37,255 nucleotides of DNA from Aculops lycopersici (taxonomy: Eukaryota > Arthropoda > Arachnida > Trombidiformes > Eriophyidae). The notes beneath the pieces were generated by a model that was not told the origin of the DNA, searched no databases, and saw only the letters and a program-made list of their open reading frames with translations. This document shows positions 1 through 9,772 of the stretch, piece by piece. Positions within the stretch are counted from its first letter, which is position 1. Every line of letters begins with the position of its first letter. Location: NCBI GenBank assembly GCA_015350385.1, contig WNKI01000002.1:9532946-9570200 (forward strand), read 5' to 3'. The position numbers and the translations under genes were made by a program.

Positions 1-14
1 GAGAGAGAGAGAGA
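1..14. repeat. (GA)7 microsatellite at the left edge
   Basis: Pure GA dinucleotide run at the first bases. The right edge of the window is also a GA tract, so the window probably begins where an assembly stopped at a repeat. Confidence 0.9.
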
Positions 15-1283
15 ATGCAACAGGTGAAGTGGGGGAGTGAGAGAGTTTCGCCCATGGCAAGTGACGTTAATTTATATTGCGTTCGATTCCAATTCACGAG
101 CTTATCACGAAGCAAACTTCGGGTTTTTTTTCCGTCACCACAGAGGGAGTCAGTGGAACATGTTAACAAGTTGTTGCCACAGAGTTCACCTGTTGGGTTC
201 AAGTTCAAATGAGCGCTCGTTGCGCGTGCGAGGCGCTGCACCAAGCGCGTGCAGCGATCTCGACGTTTGCCAGCAGCATGTCAAATTTATTATGTTTACC
301 CTTGTTATTGTTTTCTATTTTCTCGTTGTCTCCAACTTCCGAACCTTTGATTTCGACTCTAACCTACCAAGCAGTTGGAGTCAGCTTGCAAAAGTGAGGA
401 CGCCCACCAGGGGCATTCATATTTTGAAGGGAATCAATGGTGGGGGAAATGAGGAAGAGAAGAACAATTATCATCATGAACTCGGACTTTTATGTTGAAT
501 GAAAAGAGGAGTAATTTTTCTGTTGTTGGTTAGTCAGTTGGTTCCATGAGTTTGTCTTGGTTCCATTGTCTATGAAATGTTTTTCCTCACTCTTCTCAAT
601 CATCAAAGTTCATTTGCAACATGCCGCCGTGAAAAGTATCAAAGTTTTCCTCTATGACGGCTTTTCTTCGATTGTTGTTATCCCGTTGGCTTCTGTTATT
701 TTTTACCTCTAACGAACAAGCGAAAGCGCCGCCGCAATCAACCGGAGGCGAAACTTGACCGCCGCGACCACCGCGCGCAACCGACTAACTAGATGCCTGT
801 GCCTATCACAATTGACCACTCGGTTTCTCGAGAATCGTTTGTCCTTTTGGGCCGGAGGCGATCGCTCGTGGCGCCAGCCAGCCCACCCGACGTTGGAGGT
901 TGCCGCAAATTACAATAGGATTTAGGATGCTGCTGCCACCACCACCTCCAGTTGGCCTCATTTCTTGGACCCATAGTACATGTGGAACGAGAGGAAAGAA
1001 TAGTATATGAGTATGAGTATAACGCTGAACTTTCTTACTTTTTTCGGGTTGGCCTCAAAGAGATTCTGGTTGGCATAATAGACGGACAGTTGAAATGGAG
1101 GAAGTTAGAGTTCAACTTTTATCCTTGGAGTTCATCTGGCTTTAAAGTGGCGCTACTTTCCCTCTTCTCCTTTCAACGGAAGCGGCGAGGTTATTGGGTT
1201 GCGGTGGCTCCTTGAAGAAAAAAAGAGATGTTGTTACCTTAAATGAGAAAGCATTTTTTCCATGTGTTTGTATCTAGTTTGCT

Positions 1284-1345
1284 CGCCACAAGTTGTTGGT
1301 GTTGGCGTCGTTGCCGCTGCTCACCTGGAGCAACAACTTGTGGCG
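1284..1345. repeat. 15-bp perfect inverted repeat, 32-nt spacer
   Basis: The arm cgccacaagttgttg at 1284-1298 is exactly complementary to caacaacttgtggcg at 1331-1345. The 62-nt unit could fold as a hairpin. The spacer shows only weak internal pairing. I do not recognise a known microRNA in the arms. Confidence 0.85.
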
Positions 1346-1494
1346 CCAAAATTGCAATGCCACATTTTGCTTACAGTTAACAGCCTGGATGCATTCCTTT
1401 GGCGTGCGGCTGGCACGCGCGACCTCGAATTTGATCCGAATCAACCGGGGGAGGCCATCCGCAGTTTGTCGCGTGGGACAAGCGAACCTCCTGA

Positions 1495-1522
1495 AGCGAA
1501 CCAGGCGAGCACCTGGTTCGCT
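1495..1522. repeat. 11-bp perfect inverted repeat, 6-nt loop
   Basis: agcgaaccagg (1495-1505) and cctggttcgct (1512-1522) are perfect complements around the loop cgagca. A further agcgaacc copy begins at 1481, so the arm is also repeated directly. Confidence 0.85.
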
Positions 1523-2839
1523 CAAAGAGGTTAATGGTTTTGAGTGAGATCATGATTCATGGATGGGTAGGGAAAAAGTAAGCCAAGAACACGACTGACG
1601 TGTGGATGGCGAGTTTTCGGGGGAAATGGTGTTTTTGAGACATACACTCGCCAAAACTTCTAGCACGTGACACATTTTTGCTGGCCGCCAAGACGCGAAG
1701 GTCTTGACGCAAATGCTTGACTTAAAAGTTTGTTTACTCGCTCTGCTGATGATTATCCCTCTCAGATTAGATTCTGATTCTGCTACAGAACACTTAGTTC
1801 TTGTGCAAAACACCAGCATCACTTGCGGCTAACGAGCTACCACCTTGCTGCCGCCGCTGATGATGAGGATGATGAGACGAAAAGTGCCGGCCAGTAGGCG
1901 TTACCTGAGGAGCCTCGAGTTCTTTGCTTGTTGTGGCAGTGGTTGTGGTTGTTGCGGTGTCCTCTTTTCGGATATTTGGCGATAGCGGCGGCGACATCAA
2001 CAGCATCAACAACAAAAACAACATCCTCATCAATAACAAAAAAACAACATTTTTAGGAATTCCTCTTTCTAAGTTAGTTGATTCAGACGCAGACTCAGAC
2101 AGTCTATTCATCATGGGCTCGATGTCTAGTCACTTGATTAGAGAGACAAGACCAAAGAGGCGGCCGCTTGAATGGCTGACTTAAAAGTGAATGTTTTCTT
2201 TTTCGGCTAGGTTTCTAAATTCAATTCATTGAAACTCATTTAGATTTTCCAAGTCAAATTTAGTCGAAAAGTAAAGTAAAAATAACGACGTCTATAGCAG
2301 TGACAGCAGTTGCAACAAAAACAACAACAACAACAGTGCCAACCACAACTTCAACTATACGATCGCCTCTTTCTCATCATTGAATCAACTTTGATGAGGA
2401 GGAGGGAAAATCACACCTCGAGCGTGTGATCTTTACCTGAAAGGAAGAGTCTTGGCGCAGTCACGCGCAAGCTACACGTAAACTCGTCGAAGAATTGGCT
2501 CGCACTTACCTGTTGGCCGCGCCACCTGAAGGAAAGTTTTTTGTTTTGCTTTCTCATGAGTTCCATCCTTAGCAGCCAATAAGTCAGTCGGCTGGATTCG
2601 TTTGCTTGATGCTGATAAACTTTTCTACCATTTGCAAAGTTCCGTGCGGCAACAGCAACAACAACTATTACCGCTCCAACCACTACCGCCACCTCGTTCT
2701 GCATCGACTTTGCATCTGATGGAAGTTGTTGCAGCAACGACAACGGCAATAGTTGCAGCAGCAGCTCCACTTGGCGGAACAACAAGTGGCAGTGCCACAA
2801 CACACAAACACACTTATGACTGCTCACCTGGCGAGGCAA

Positions 2840-2898
2840 GTTAGCGGCAGCGGTTGTTCCAACGGACTACAACCACCACCATTACCACTGCCGCTAAC
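2840..2898. repeat. 11-bp perfect inverted repeat, 37-nt spacer
   Basis: gttagcggcag (2840-2850) pairs with ctgccgctaac (2888-2898). Three more base pairs follow after one mismatch. The span of 59 nt is close to that of the 1284-1345 repeat. Confidence 0.8.
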
Positions 2899-2967
2899 CG
2901 TTCAACGCCCAACGCAGGTTTTCGCCCCGCTCCACAGAACTCAATCCAACTCGACTCGTCTCTAGTC

Positions 2968-2986
2968 AGAGAGAGAGAGAGAGAGA
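2968..2986. repeat. (AG)n microsatellite
   Basis: Uninterrupted AG dinucleotide run of about 19 nt, possibly also a GAGA-factor-like site. Confidence 0.9.
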
Positions 2987-4154
2987 CGAAGTAGTTGCGG
3001 CGGTGGCGGCAGTACCAGCAGGTGGGCAATAAGTGGAACTACAACCATCACAACCATCATAGGTAAACGTGGCCGTGGAAGTAGTCAAAGCTCGAGACAA
3101 CACCGAAACACTGAGTGTTGTGACGCTTTCAGGTCAGCAGTTGCGGTACACCTTCCGGTTTAGCTCGAGCAGTCCAAGGCCGATTGATTTGCCGAGACAC
3201 TTGTCGAGTCTCTTGATTGACTTCATTGCGCCACTTTAAGCTACGTTGATCATAATGCTGCTGTCAATAATTCAGTTGCAATTTTGCCGCAATAGTCTCG
3301 CTTGCAATTAAACCAAACGCTACTCTGAAACCTCAGGTATGCTAGATGGCTAGCTACGTACAGCTAGCTGGCGTAGCGGCTGAAGGGAGCAGCGCGATAA
3401 GCAAGTAGTTTTGTTGTGTATGTCTGTGTGACTGTGCGTCACTTTGTTCAAGGAAAACTCCGTTGCACGTTTGTCTGATCGAGCGGCTGGCTATGTGTTG
3501 TGTTGTCTTGTGTTCATCCTGCGCGAAGAGAGCAAAATAAAATGAAAAATCTAATTTATTTTCTATGTTGTTATTAACGGTGAGCAACAAAACAAAGCGA
3601 AGCAACACGAAACGAAACGGGACATGCCAAAACATTTTCTGTATCTTATTGTCAAATTGATTATATAGATATCTCTATTGCATCCTCCTGCCCTTCATTA
3701 GCATCAGAATATGTCTAGATAGCATTTATTAAATAAATACTTTTATTGACGGCCTACAACGAAGAAAATAGGCAACATGCTAGGGTGAACGAGCTAGAAA
3801 AAATCTCACCATACCTGTATCCATGAATCATCTTATTATTCTCAATAGTACACTATCTATACTCACCCAAAGAATGTTTAATTGTTTAGCTGTATCTATC
3901 TAAAGGCACTTCGTGTATTTAAACCTTCTTCGTCCCTTAAATGATAATAACAACATCATTATATTTGCAACTTGTATCATTTGAACCAGTCGGATAACAG
4001 ATCGAAACATTAACATGCAATTGTTAACATACTCCTGGGGTTAATATGTTGATGGAAATCTTTACAAGGCTCATACAAGAAACAGGATTATCATATTGCA
4101 TTTCATTTGTTGATTTTCTAGGCATTAGAATTTAGCTAACTATTTGGCTGAAAT

Positions 4155-6137
4155 ATGAGCAGCTCAAGCTCCGACTCGGACTCGGACGATTATGAGCCAG
4201 TTCGAAAGATAAAGATTAATATTAGACCGAAAGATGAGGTAAACTCGCGAGGGACAGCGGATATAGATGAAATTAAGGCCTCGGTTCAGGCATGGCGACC
4301 ACTCGGCCCGCCAACCCATCCGTCCCTAAGCCGGCGACAATCGTCTCTGTCTTCCATGTCTTCCATGTCATTTGGGGCCGGCTCGATATATGGCGGATCT
4401 AATGGCAACAATACTACCATAGGTATGAGACAACAACAATTACCATCGGCTCATCTTGGTATATCTGGTCTTGGTGGCAGTATGCGCTCAAGTCCTAGTT
4501 GTTCGAGTCTAGTCAATGAATTCAATAATAGGTCAACCTTTTCGAACAACATTATACCCAATACCATCACTTCAACTTTATCACGCACATCATCTCCATT
4601 AACCTTGATGAATAACAACAACAACAACAACAACAATAATAATAATGACTCGGTGCCTATTGCAATAGCAATACAAGAATCTATTGAACTCATTGTCAAG
4701 GGCGTTTATGATCCAAATTCAAGTGAACCCAAGTTTCAAACACGAAGCTTGGGCAATATTAAGGTTGCATTTCCAAATGCATTTGCCATGAAATGTTCAT
4801 CGCTAAGTAACAAACCCAGTGCAATATTAAAATTGATGATGCATTCTACAGAGAATATAACAAGATATTATGCCAGCGGACTAATCAAAGATCTCGATAT
4901 AGGAACTAATGACAATATAGCAACAACAACTTCATCGAAACCCACACCAACAAATACAATTTTTAACACTGTATTTCACCCCATAAGTGAGGGCGCAACA
5001 ACTATATCTAAAAATAATAATAATCATAATTATAATCATAACAAAATTTCAAAAATTAGTGATGACAAGTCACATAACGATCAAGGAAACTTTCACTCAA
5101 ATCTAATGAACTCGAAGGTGATGTCAGACGTAAGAGGAACTCCCAAGATGATTGAATTTGATATGGATTCGTTGGCAAGCCAATTGAAGAAGATGTACGA
5201 GCAAACGCCAAGATCTCGTTACTTTAATCTTGATGTTTTGAGGTATCAGATACAACCTATCACTTCTATCGAAGAGTGTCCGCTACAAGTTTGCGCTTAT
5301 TGGAAGGTGGAGCCCAAGTTGATTAAGTTAAGAATAGACTTCAAACATCCATCGAAGAGTGGCTTGAGTTTGGAAAAGTTGAGGGACGTAAACTTCTGCG
5401 TGAATCTATCCAATCTTATACCAAAAAATCTGGATATCAACTCTCTGTCCCCCCAGACATTGACAAGTTTGCGACTCAACAACGACAATAACAATGATTC
5501 TATCTTGCTCAACATGAATCATCTGAATGGCAATAACATCGAGAGTAACTTAAGTTTAATCGATCAACCTATTACGCCAGTAGATAGCATTACAGGTGGA
5601 TGCAAGATGACAAGCTCTGGTACATTAGTGAGAATATCATCGCAAAAATCACTAGACATCCAATTTGATGCATTTGGGATGCCAATCGATCAGTCATCAT
5701 CAAGTGCTTCAGTTGGGCCACAACAACTTGGAGAAATTTCAACACTTGCATCACCAACAATAACAGCAGCAGCAGTAACAACAACAGCCAATTCTACCCT
5801 CTCATCGTCGCATCCACCATATATAACCTTCCAACCTGATGGCCAATGGAACAATAGCACAAGACAACTTATGTGGAAGTTTGACAACTTACTTGATCTA
5901 AACAAGACAGACTCTGTAAACTCTTTGTTTGCAAAGTTAGATCTACGTCATCATCAAGGTTTATCGCCGAGCTTCAATACAGACAGCTCACCTCCATCGG
6001 TTGAAGTGAAGTTTATGGTTGCTGATTCATCACTATCGAAGACAAGCATAACCATTGATTCGCCCGAGTATAGGATGTCTATGTTAAAGAAAGAGATCCG
6101 CTCGGGGCGCTACAGAAGCGAGCCATACATTATGTAG
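4155..6137 (+). CDS. FCHO/Syp1-like endocytic adaptor, mu-homology half only
   Basis: The 660-residue frame matches the C-terminal half of FCHO1/2 proteins, which start clathrin-coated pit formation at the plasma membrane and bind cargo and Eps15/AP2 through a mu-homology domain (muHD). Residues 1-30 carry the acidic Ser/Asp stretch followed by a basic K-I-N-I-R-P motif, as in the FCHO linker. The muHD runs from about residue 168 to 655. It contains the LKKMYEQTPRSRYFNLDVLRYQ block, the LRIDFKH strand, WKFDNLLDL, and a C-terminal YRMSMLKKEIRSGRY that mirrors the family's last strand. Low-complexity insertions (13 Asn at 153-165, His/Asn near 287) enlarge it. The F-BAR domain is absent. An in-frame stop lies at 4149, so either 4155 is the start of a short form or an acceptor at 4159 or 4162 (branch-like gctaac upstream) joins missing F-BAR exons. 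FCHO identity is solid; the 5' end is not. Confidence 0.85.
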   Translation: MSSSSSDSDSDDYEPVRKIKINIRPKDEVNSRGTADIDEIKASVQAWRPLGPPTHPSLSRRQSSLSSMSSMSFGAGSIYGGSNGNNTTIGMRQQQLPSAHLGISGLGGSMRSSPSCSSLVNEFNNRSTFSNNIIPNTITSTLSRTSSPLTLMNNNNNNNNNNNNDSVPIAIAIQESIELIVKGVYDPNSSEPKFQTRSLGNIKVAFPNAFAMKCSSLSNKPSAILKLMMHSTENITRYYASGLIKDLDIGTNDNIATTTSSKPTPTNTIFNTVFHPISEGATTISKNNNNHNYNHNKISKISDDKSHNDQGNFHSNLMNSKVMSDVRGTPKMIEFDMDSLASQLKKMYEQTPRSRYFNLDVLRYQIQPITSIEECPLQVCAYWKVEPKLIKLRIDFKHPSKSGLSLEKLRDVNFCVNLSNLIPKNLDINSLSPQTLTSLRLNNDNNNDSILLNMNHLNGNNIESNLSLIDQPITPVDSITGGCKMTSSGTLVRISSQKSLDIQFDAFGMPIDQSSSSASVGPQQLGEISTLASPTITAAAVTTTANSTLSSSHPPYITFQPDGQWNNSTRQLMWKFDNLLDLNKTDSVNSLFAKLDLRHHQGLSPSFNTDSSPPSVEVKFMVADSSLSKTSITIDSPEYRMSMLKKEIRSGRYRSEPYIM

Positions 6138-6290
6138 ATCGACTTTACTAATGATAAGCAGTATAATTTACAAAATTTTTGAGAGTTTTCATTGTGATAA
6201 CGAGAACATGCAACAAGCGGCCATGATAGAGTATTATTAGTAGTGTTAGTAAGTAAGAATCTCGATGAAGTGAAATGAGAGTTTTTTGAA

Positions 6291-6296
6291 AATAAA
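6291..6296 (+). terminator. AATAAA polyadenylation signal of the FCHO-like gene
   Basis: Canonical hexamer about 150 nt after the stop codon at 6137, on the same strand. Confidence 0.6.
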
Positions 6297-7603
6297 GGAG
6301 TGAGCAAAGACTGCAACATCAACAACTATTACATGATTGTAAATTATAAGATTGTTTTTTGTCTTTTTTATTGGACTTGCCCATCTCCTCATTTGCACCT
6401 TAACTTTGCCCCCTTTGAATTTGTCACCCTCCTTAAATTAATATTCATATGCTTTTATTAATAATCCTAACGGACGTTAAACGATGCTCATGTCCAGGTG
6501 TGGGACAATGTAATTTTGACTGATTTTTGGGTGTGTCCTCTTGTCCCTTCACTAGAGATTCATGTCAATCAGAATGGCACTAATCTGAATAGCGCACGTT
6601 TCTACATGCTCGTCAAGTACTTGTTGTTCGAGTCTAGTTTAAATATTAATCGCTTTAGCTCAAGGGTTATCCCTAGACTCTGAGAGACGATAATTTGATT
6701 CCTTAAACTACAGGTGAATCCCTTGAGTCGAGCCAGTTAGCTCGGCAGTTAGAGGATAAGTGAGAGAGGAGGAGAAAGAGAATAAACTGCTAGCTTCGCA
6801 GGTTTGTTAAGCTGGCTCATCAAAGAGAGGCAACTGGTCAGCCATTTGCCAGTAAAAGACTGGCAATCTTTTTTATCACATAATACAACTATGTCATTCT
6901 ATAATTGCAATTAAGCAGCATGTGGTTGTTATGGTCAGGTCTCAGTGATGAGACTTTCTAGCCTAGTGTATAAATGGCCACTAACAAACGAATGACTGTT
7001 GCATGGTGGTTGTTGTCCACTTTTTTGAATGAGTGATCGAAACCTCGTTTCAACCGTTAAGTTGCTAACAAACAGGCAACAGACAAGAACAACAGTAGCA
7101 ATAGTGGTAAGCTTGAGTTATTTGGTGATGTTCATGTACTCTGATGGCCGCTGTGTCGGCTCGTTAGTTCTTCTCGAGAGTCTCAGGTATCTTCTTTTTA
7201 CTATGCCAGTCCGCTAAGCAGCGGACTAGACTTTCCTCCACTAATTTCCTTACTAACCGACTACCATATCCATTTAGCAATCGCTTCACAACTTCAAAAG
7301 CCTCTCCGTCCCTCCTGTTTGGGAAGTCTTGAATCCCCATTGATTCTTTGCCTCTTTAACAACCAAACAACCAACCAGGCGAACGGGCAAATAACCACAC
7401 AGTTAAACATTACACCTTCATCATAGTATTCTGTCTATCAACATCAGCAACAGCTACCGCGATCACCACCACCTCAACGAAAACAAACCACTTTTGCAAC
7501 CCACCTCCTTGTCTAATTCGCCATCTTACTCACCCAAGTTCCGCTCGCCAATTGCTATCTCACCTGAACTCACTCTAGCGGTTGGTTGCTCGCTCGCGCT
7601 CTC

Positions 7604-7639
7604 GTTTAGTTGCTGGACACTGGCGGTGAGCAACTAAAC
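7604..7639. repeat. 11-bp perfect inverted repeat, 14-nt loop
   Basis: gtttagttgct (7604-7614) and agcaactaaac (7629-7639) are exact complements. Two shorter hairpins of the same style lie within 400 bases on either side (7208-7227 and 7931-7952). Confidence 0.85.
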
Positions 7640-8197
7640 TGTGCTGCTGATTAACTACACATTGCACAGGCAGAGGTCTTGCCGGTCTTAGTTTTGCTGA
7701 GAAAGTGGCCGACTCAATTTGCATGCAATGATTTATCCCTTTTGCCTCAGTTCAGTTCACATTGCCTTATCTGTCTGTCTTCTCCTCGAATGACCAATGA
7801 ATGGTACCTACTGGACAACACCAACTACCACCGCCACACTACTAACAAGAGCAGCTCATGTTGCGCACCAATCCGTGTGGCGACTGATACCAACAAACAG
7901 TGCTAATCCGCTTGTTAGTCGACACAAGTTGCCTAGCTAGTCACAGCTAGGCTGGCAAGCGAGCAACAGTCTTCTGTGTGAACTTAATCTCACTTGTGCG
8001 GAAATGGTCAGCAGGTAAGAAAGCATCATTCTAGTTGATAATCTAACCAACTGGAAAGTTGGACTAACTAAGACATTTATCGAATAATGAACATCCAAAT
8101 GATGAGACCCTATTTCAGTTGATGCTGTTGCTGCTAAAGCTGCTGCCACCACCGTAAGACAATTGCTGATAACAGTCGGTTTGTTTGTTTTTTGTTT

Positions 8198-8217
8198 TTG
8201 TTGTTGTTGTTGTTGTT
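8198..8217. repeat. (TTG)n microsatellite
   Basis: Short TTG trinucleotide run downstream of the Spitz-like gene's stop codon, probably in or just beyond its 3' UTR. Confidence 0.85.
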
Positions 8218-8279
8218 AACATGCCGTTATCGAGCTTCTGATTTGCACAAGTGAAAAGAAACTAGCCTGGCATCTTGTC

Positions 8280-9236
8280 TCAGCTTCCTGTTTCGTGGTA
8301 AAGATTCCGATTATCTGAGTATTCTCTTGCGCCGGAAGTTAGGTGGCGTTTTTCGAAACTTTCTGATTGTGTCTGGTTGACTATCTTGTTAAGCTCTAAT
8401 GTTGTGTCGTAGTTTATGTTGGCATAATCCACTTTTTGAGCTGCTCTATTGGCCTCAAGTTTCTTTTCATGGCGATTTGTTATTGTTGGCGCCGCTGCCG
8501 CTACTTTTGTTGCCCTTACACAACTGAGAGGCAAGGGGATCTTGGATTTCCTAAATAAACTGTGGTACTTGATGTTAGATTATGATCATTTTATAGGATA
8601 AGGATTATTATGATCCGGTAACTTACCGTATAAGCAGGAGGAAAATTATCAACATTAACAAGAATATCGCCAAATAATAGACTAGAAATTGAGCTTCAGT
8701 TCTTCGTTTCGGCACTACAGACAAAGAGTTTGCCTTGGACCAATTTGATTTGACTTTCATTAGCATAAGGTGAAATTCAATATTAGATATCAACTGTTAG
8801 TCGACCGACTTGAGTAGCAGGGCATTGATGTCTGTGACTTTAACTCACCCTGATGTTCATGACTAATATTGCTTGTGAGGCCGACCGGAATTGCTGACGA
8901 CTCTAGGGGAGTCTTTGGAATATATTTGAACTCACATCGAAGGCCGTGGTAACCAGTGCGACACCAGCAATTGTAAAGACTAGAGTTGTTGATTTTGAAA
9001 GAGAAACAAGTGGCCCCATTCAGGCAGAACACAGAAGAGTAGGGTTCTGGACAGTCTGATAGACTAGAGGTCGCCTTGAAATTTGAGTAGAGAGTTATTA
9101 TTCTTGTTTGTTCTTAATGATTAATTTCACACAAGATTATAAATTTACGCTTCCGATCATTACTTACATCATTCTTATTCCTCTGACTCGTTACTTCCGT
9201 TTGAGCTGTTCGGCTCATATCTTTGGTGTCATTGAT
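8280..9236 (-). CDS. Spitz/TGF-alpha-type EGF receptor ligand precursor, spliced
   Basis: This encodes a membrane-anchored EGFR ligand of the Spitz/Keren type, which is cleaved to a secreted signal. I joined exons 9168-9236, 8849-9074, 8627-8714 and 8280-8550. Introns are 93, 134 and 76 nt, all GT-AG with compatible phases. Exon 8849-9074 encodes a complete six-cysteine EGF domain: CPEPYSSVFC, CLNGATC, a 12-residue loop, CWC, then CRTGYHGLRCEFK, close to the Spitz pattern (GFMGQRCEYK in flies). Exon 8627-8714 gives a short basic juxtamembrane stretch (PKRRTEAQ) and a transmembrane helix (YYLAIFLLMLIIFLLLIR). The last exon is an 89-residue cytoplasmic tail. Exon 9168-9236 is open only in the frame that fits. 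A signal peptide must lie upstream; a candidate is listed separately. The first base of NDUFA11 is close by on the other strand, suggesting divergent transcription. The EGF identity is firm and the 5' end is uncertain. Confidence 0.82.
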
Positions 9237-9429
9237 CTAGACAAAGATCCAATCACTAAACTCACTCACCGCAATCCAACTAATCGGCTATTGTGTTGAC
9301 GACACCACATAATATTTAAATTAGTGAGTGTATTTGAACAATTTGATTCGAATGCTTGCACTCAAACTAATAATACCACCGGATTTAGTTCAATCAGTTC
9401 AGTTCATTCTATCAAGCTTGCCAAGTTAC

Positions 9430-9609
9430 AAAAACAGGTCTCTGCGCATCGACGCCTTGTGCAAACTTTACGCGCAGCAGCAAACACAAGCATAAAAAAC
9501 TCACTGAGCCGAGAGCGCCTACAGTTTTAAGTGAAAAAATAAGCACGCTCAACGTGCCTCTAACAGTCTGTATACACAAGGACAATATTCTGAGGTTAAA
9601 TGTAAACAT
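9430..9609 (-). CDS. Candidate first coding exon (signal peptide) of the Spitz-like gene
   Basis: Sixty codons from an ATG at 9609 contain a hydrophobic core (VSFLCLCLLL) followed by a small-residue region, as expected for a signal peptide. The frame ends in phase 0 before a GT at 9429 and joins the phase-0 exon at 9236. The donor (TTT/GTAACT) is weak, and a GTAAAG donor slightly earlier would also keep phase. This exon is a proposal, not demonstrated. If accepted, the precursor would be 277 residues, against about 230 for fly Spitz. Confidence 0.35.
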
Positions 9610-9772
9610 TTAACGAATACAATTTCTTGCCGTCATCATGGATTCGATCTAGATTTACATTTTCATATATATATATTATTTACTACAACCAGAACGACTA
9701 CCTGTGATTTTGGATCATTTATAGCGTAGGCGCACATTTTGACTAGAGGTTTTCTCATATCAAGCTCGCAAA
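9610..9772. promoter_or_regulatory. Likely bidirectional promoter, Spitz-like gene and NDUFA11
   Basis: About 160 bases separate the candidate first exon of the minus-strand EGF ligand from the start codon of plus-strand NDUFA11. The interval includes an AT-rich catatatatatatt stretch near 9664-9677. Promoter use is inferred from the geometry alone. Confidence 0.35.

Larger units (their letters stand above)
15..4154. other. Non-coding region upstream of the FCHO-like gene
   Basis: About 4.1 kb in which I recognise no gene. The open frames are short, lack family motifs and often overlap one another on opposite strands. It holds a (GA)n tract near 2968-2986, CAA/CAG-type low complexity around 2310-2340 and 2650-2770, and inverted repeats at 1284-1345, 1495-1522, 2409-2429, 2840-2898 and 3349-3368. 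A branch-point-like gctaac at 4135-4140 lies just before the FCHO-like frame. Part of this stretch may therefore be an intron whose upstream exons (the F-BAR domain) lie left of the window or escaped me. Confidence 0.6.
6297..8279. other. Intergenic region between FCHO-like and Spitz-like genes
   Basis: No coding sequence recognised. It contains a palindrome caagtacttg near 6616, and perfect inverted repeats at 6846-6866 (8-bp stem, 5-nt loop, followed by a T run), 7208-7227 (8 bp, 4-nt loop), 7604-7639 (11 bp, 14-nt loop) and 7931-7952 (8 bp, 6-nt loop). A (TTG)n run lies at 8198-8217. Confidence 0.6.

Noticed and set aside
37..498. 153-codon plus-strand frame
   Set aside because: It has a hydrophobic stretch but no signal-peptide layout and no recognisable family. 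It overlaps other short frames and looks like chance.
1541..1553. tgagatcat resembling the bantam seed
   Set aside because: The match stops after the seed and no precursor hairpin is visible.
3883..3901. tagctgtat resembling part of miR-9
   Set aside because: Only about nine bases match and no complementary arm is present.
1..4150. Search for F-BAR exons of the FCHO-like gene
   Set aside because: I looked for the conserved F-BAR N-terminal motif (an F-W-G-E type sequence) on the plus strand and saw none. Short spliced exons cannot be excluded.
6846..6874. Hairpin (ttgccagt/actggcaa) followed by a T run, like a bacterial terminator
   Set aside because: The surrounding genes are clearly eukaryotic and no transcript ends here; probably coincidental. 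The inverted repeat itself is noted.
9324..9530. Plus-strand 68-codon frame opposite the candidate Spitz-like signal exon
   Set aside because: It begins at a TTG rather than an ATG, has no family match, and lies antisense to the proposed exon.
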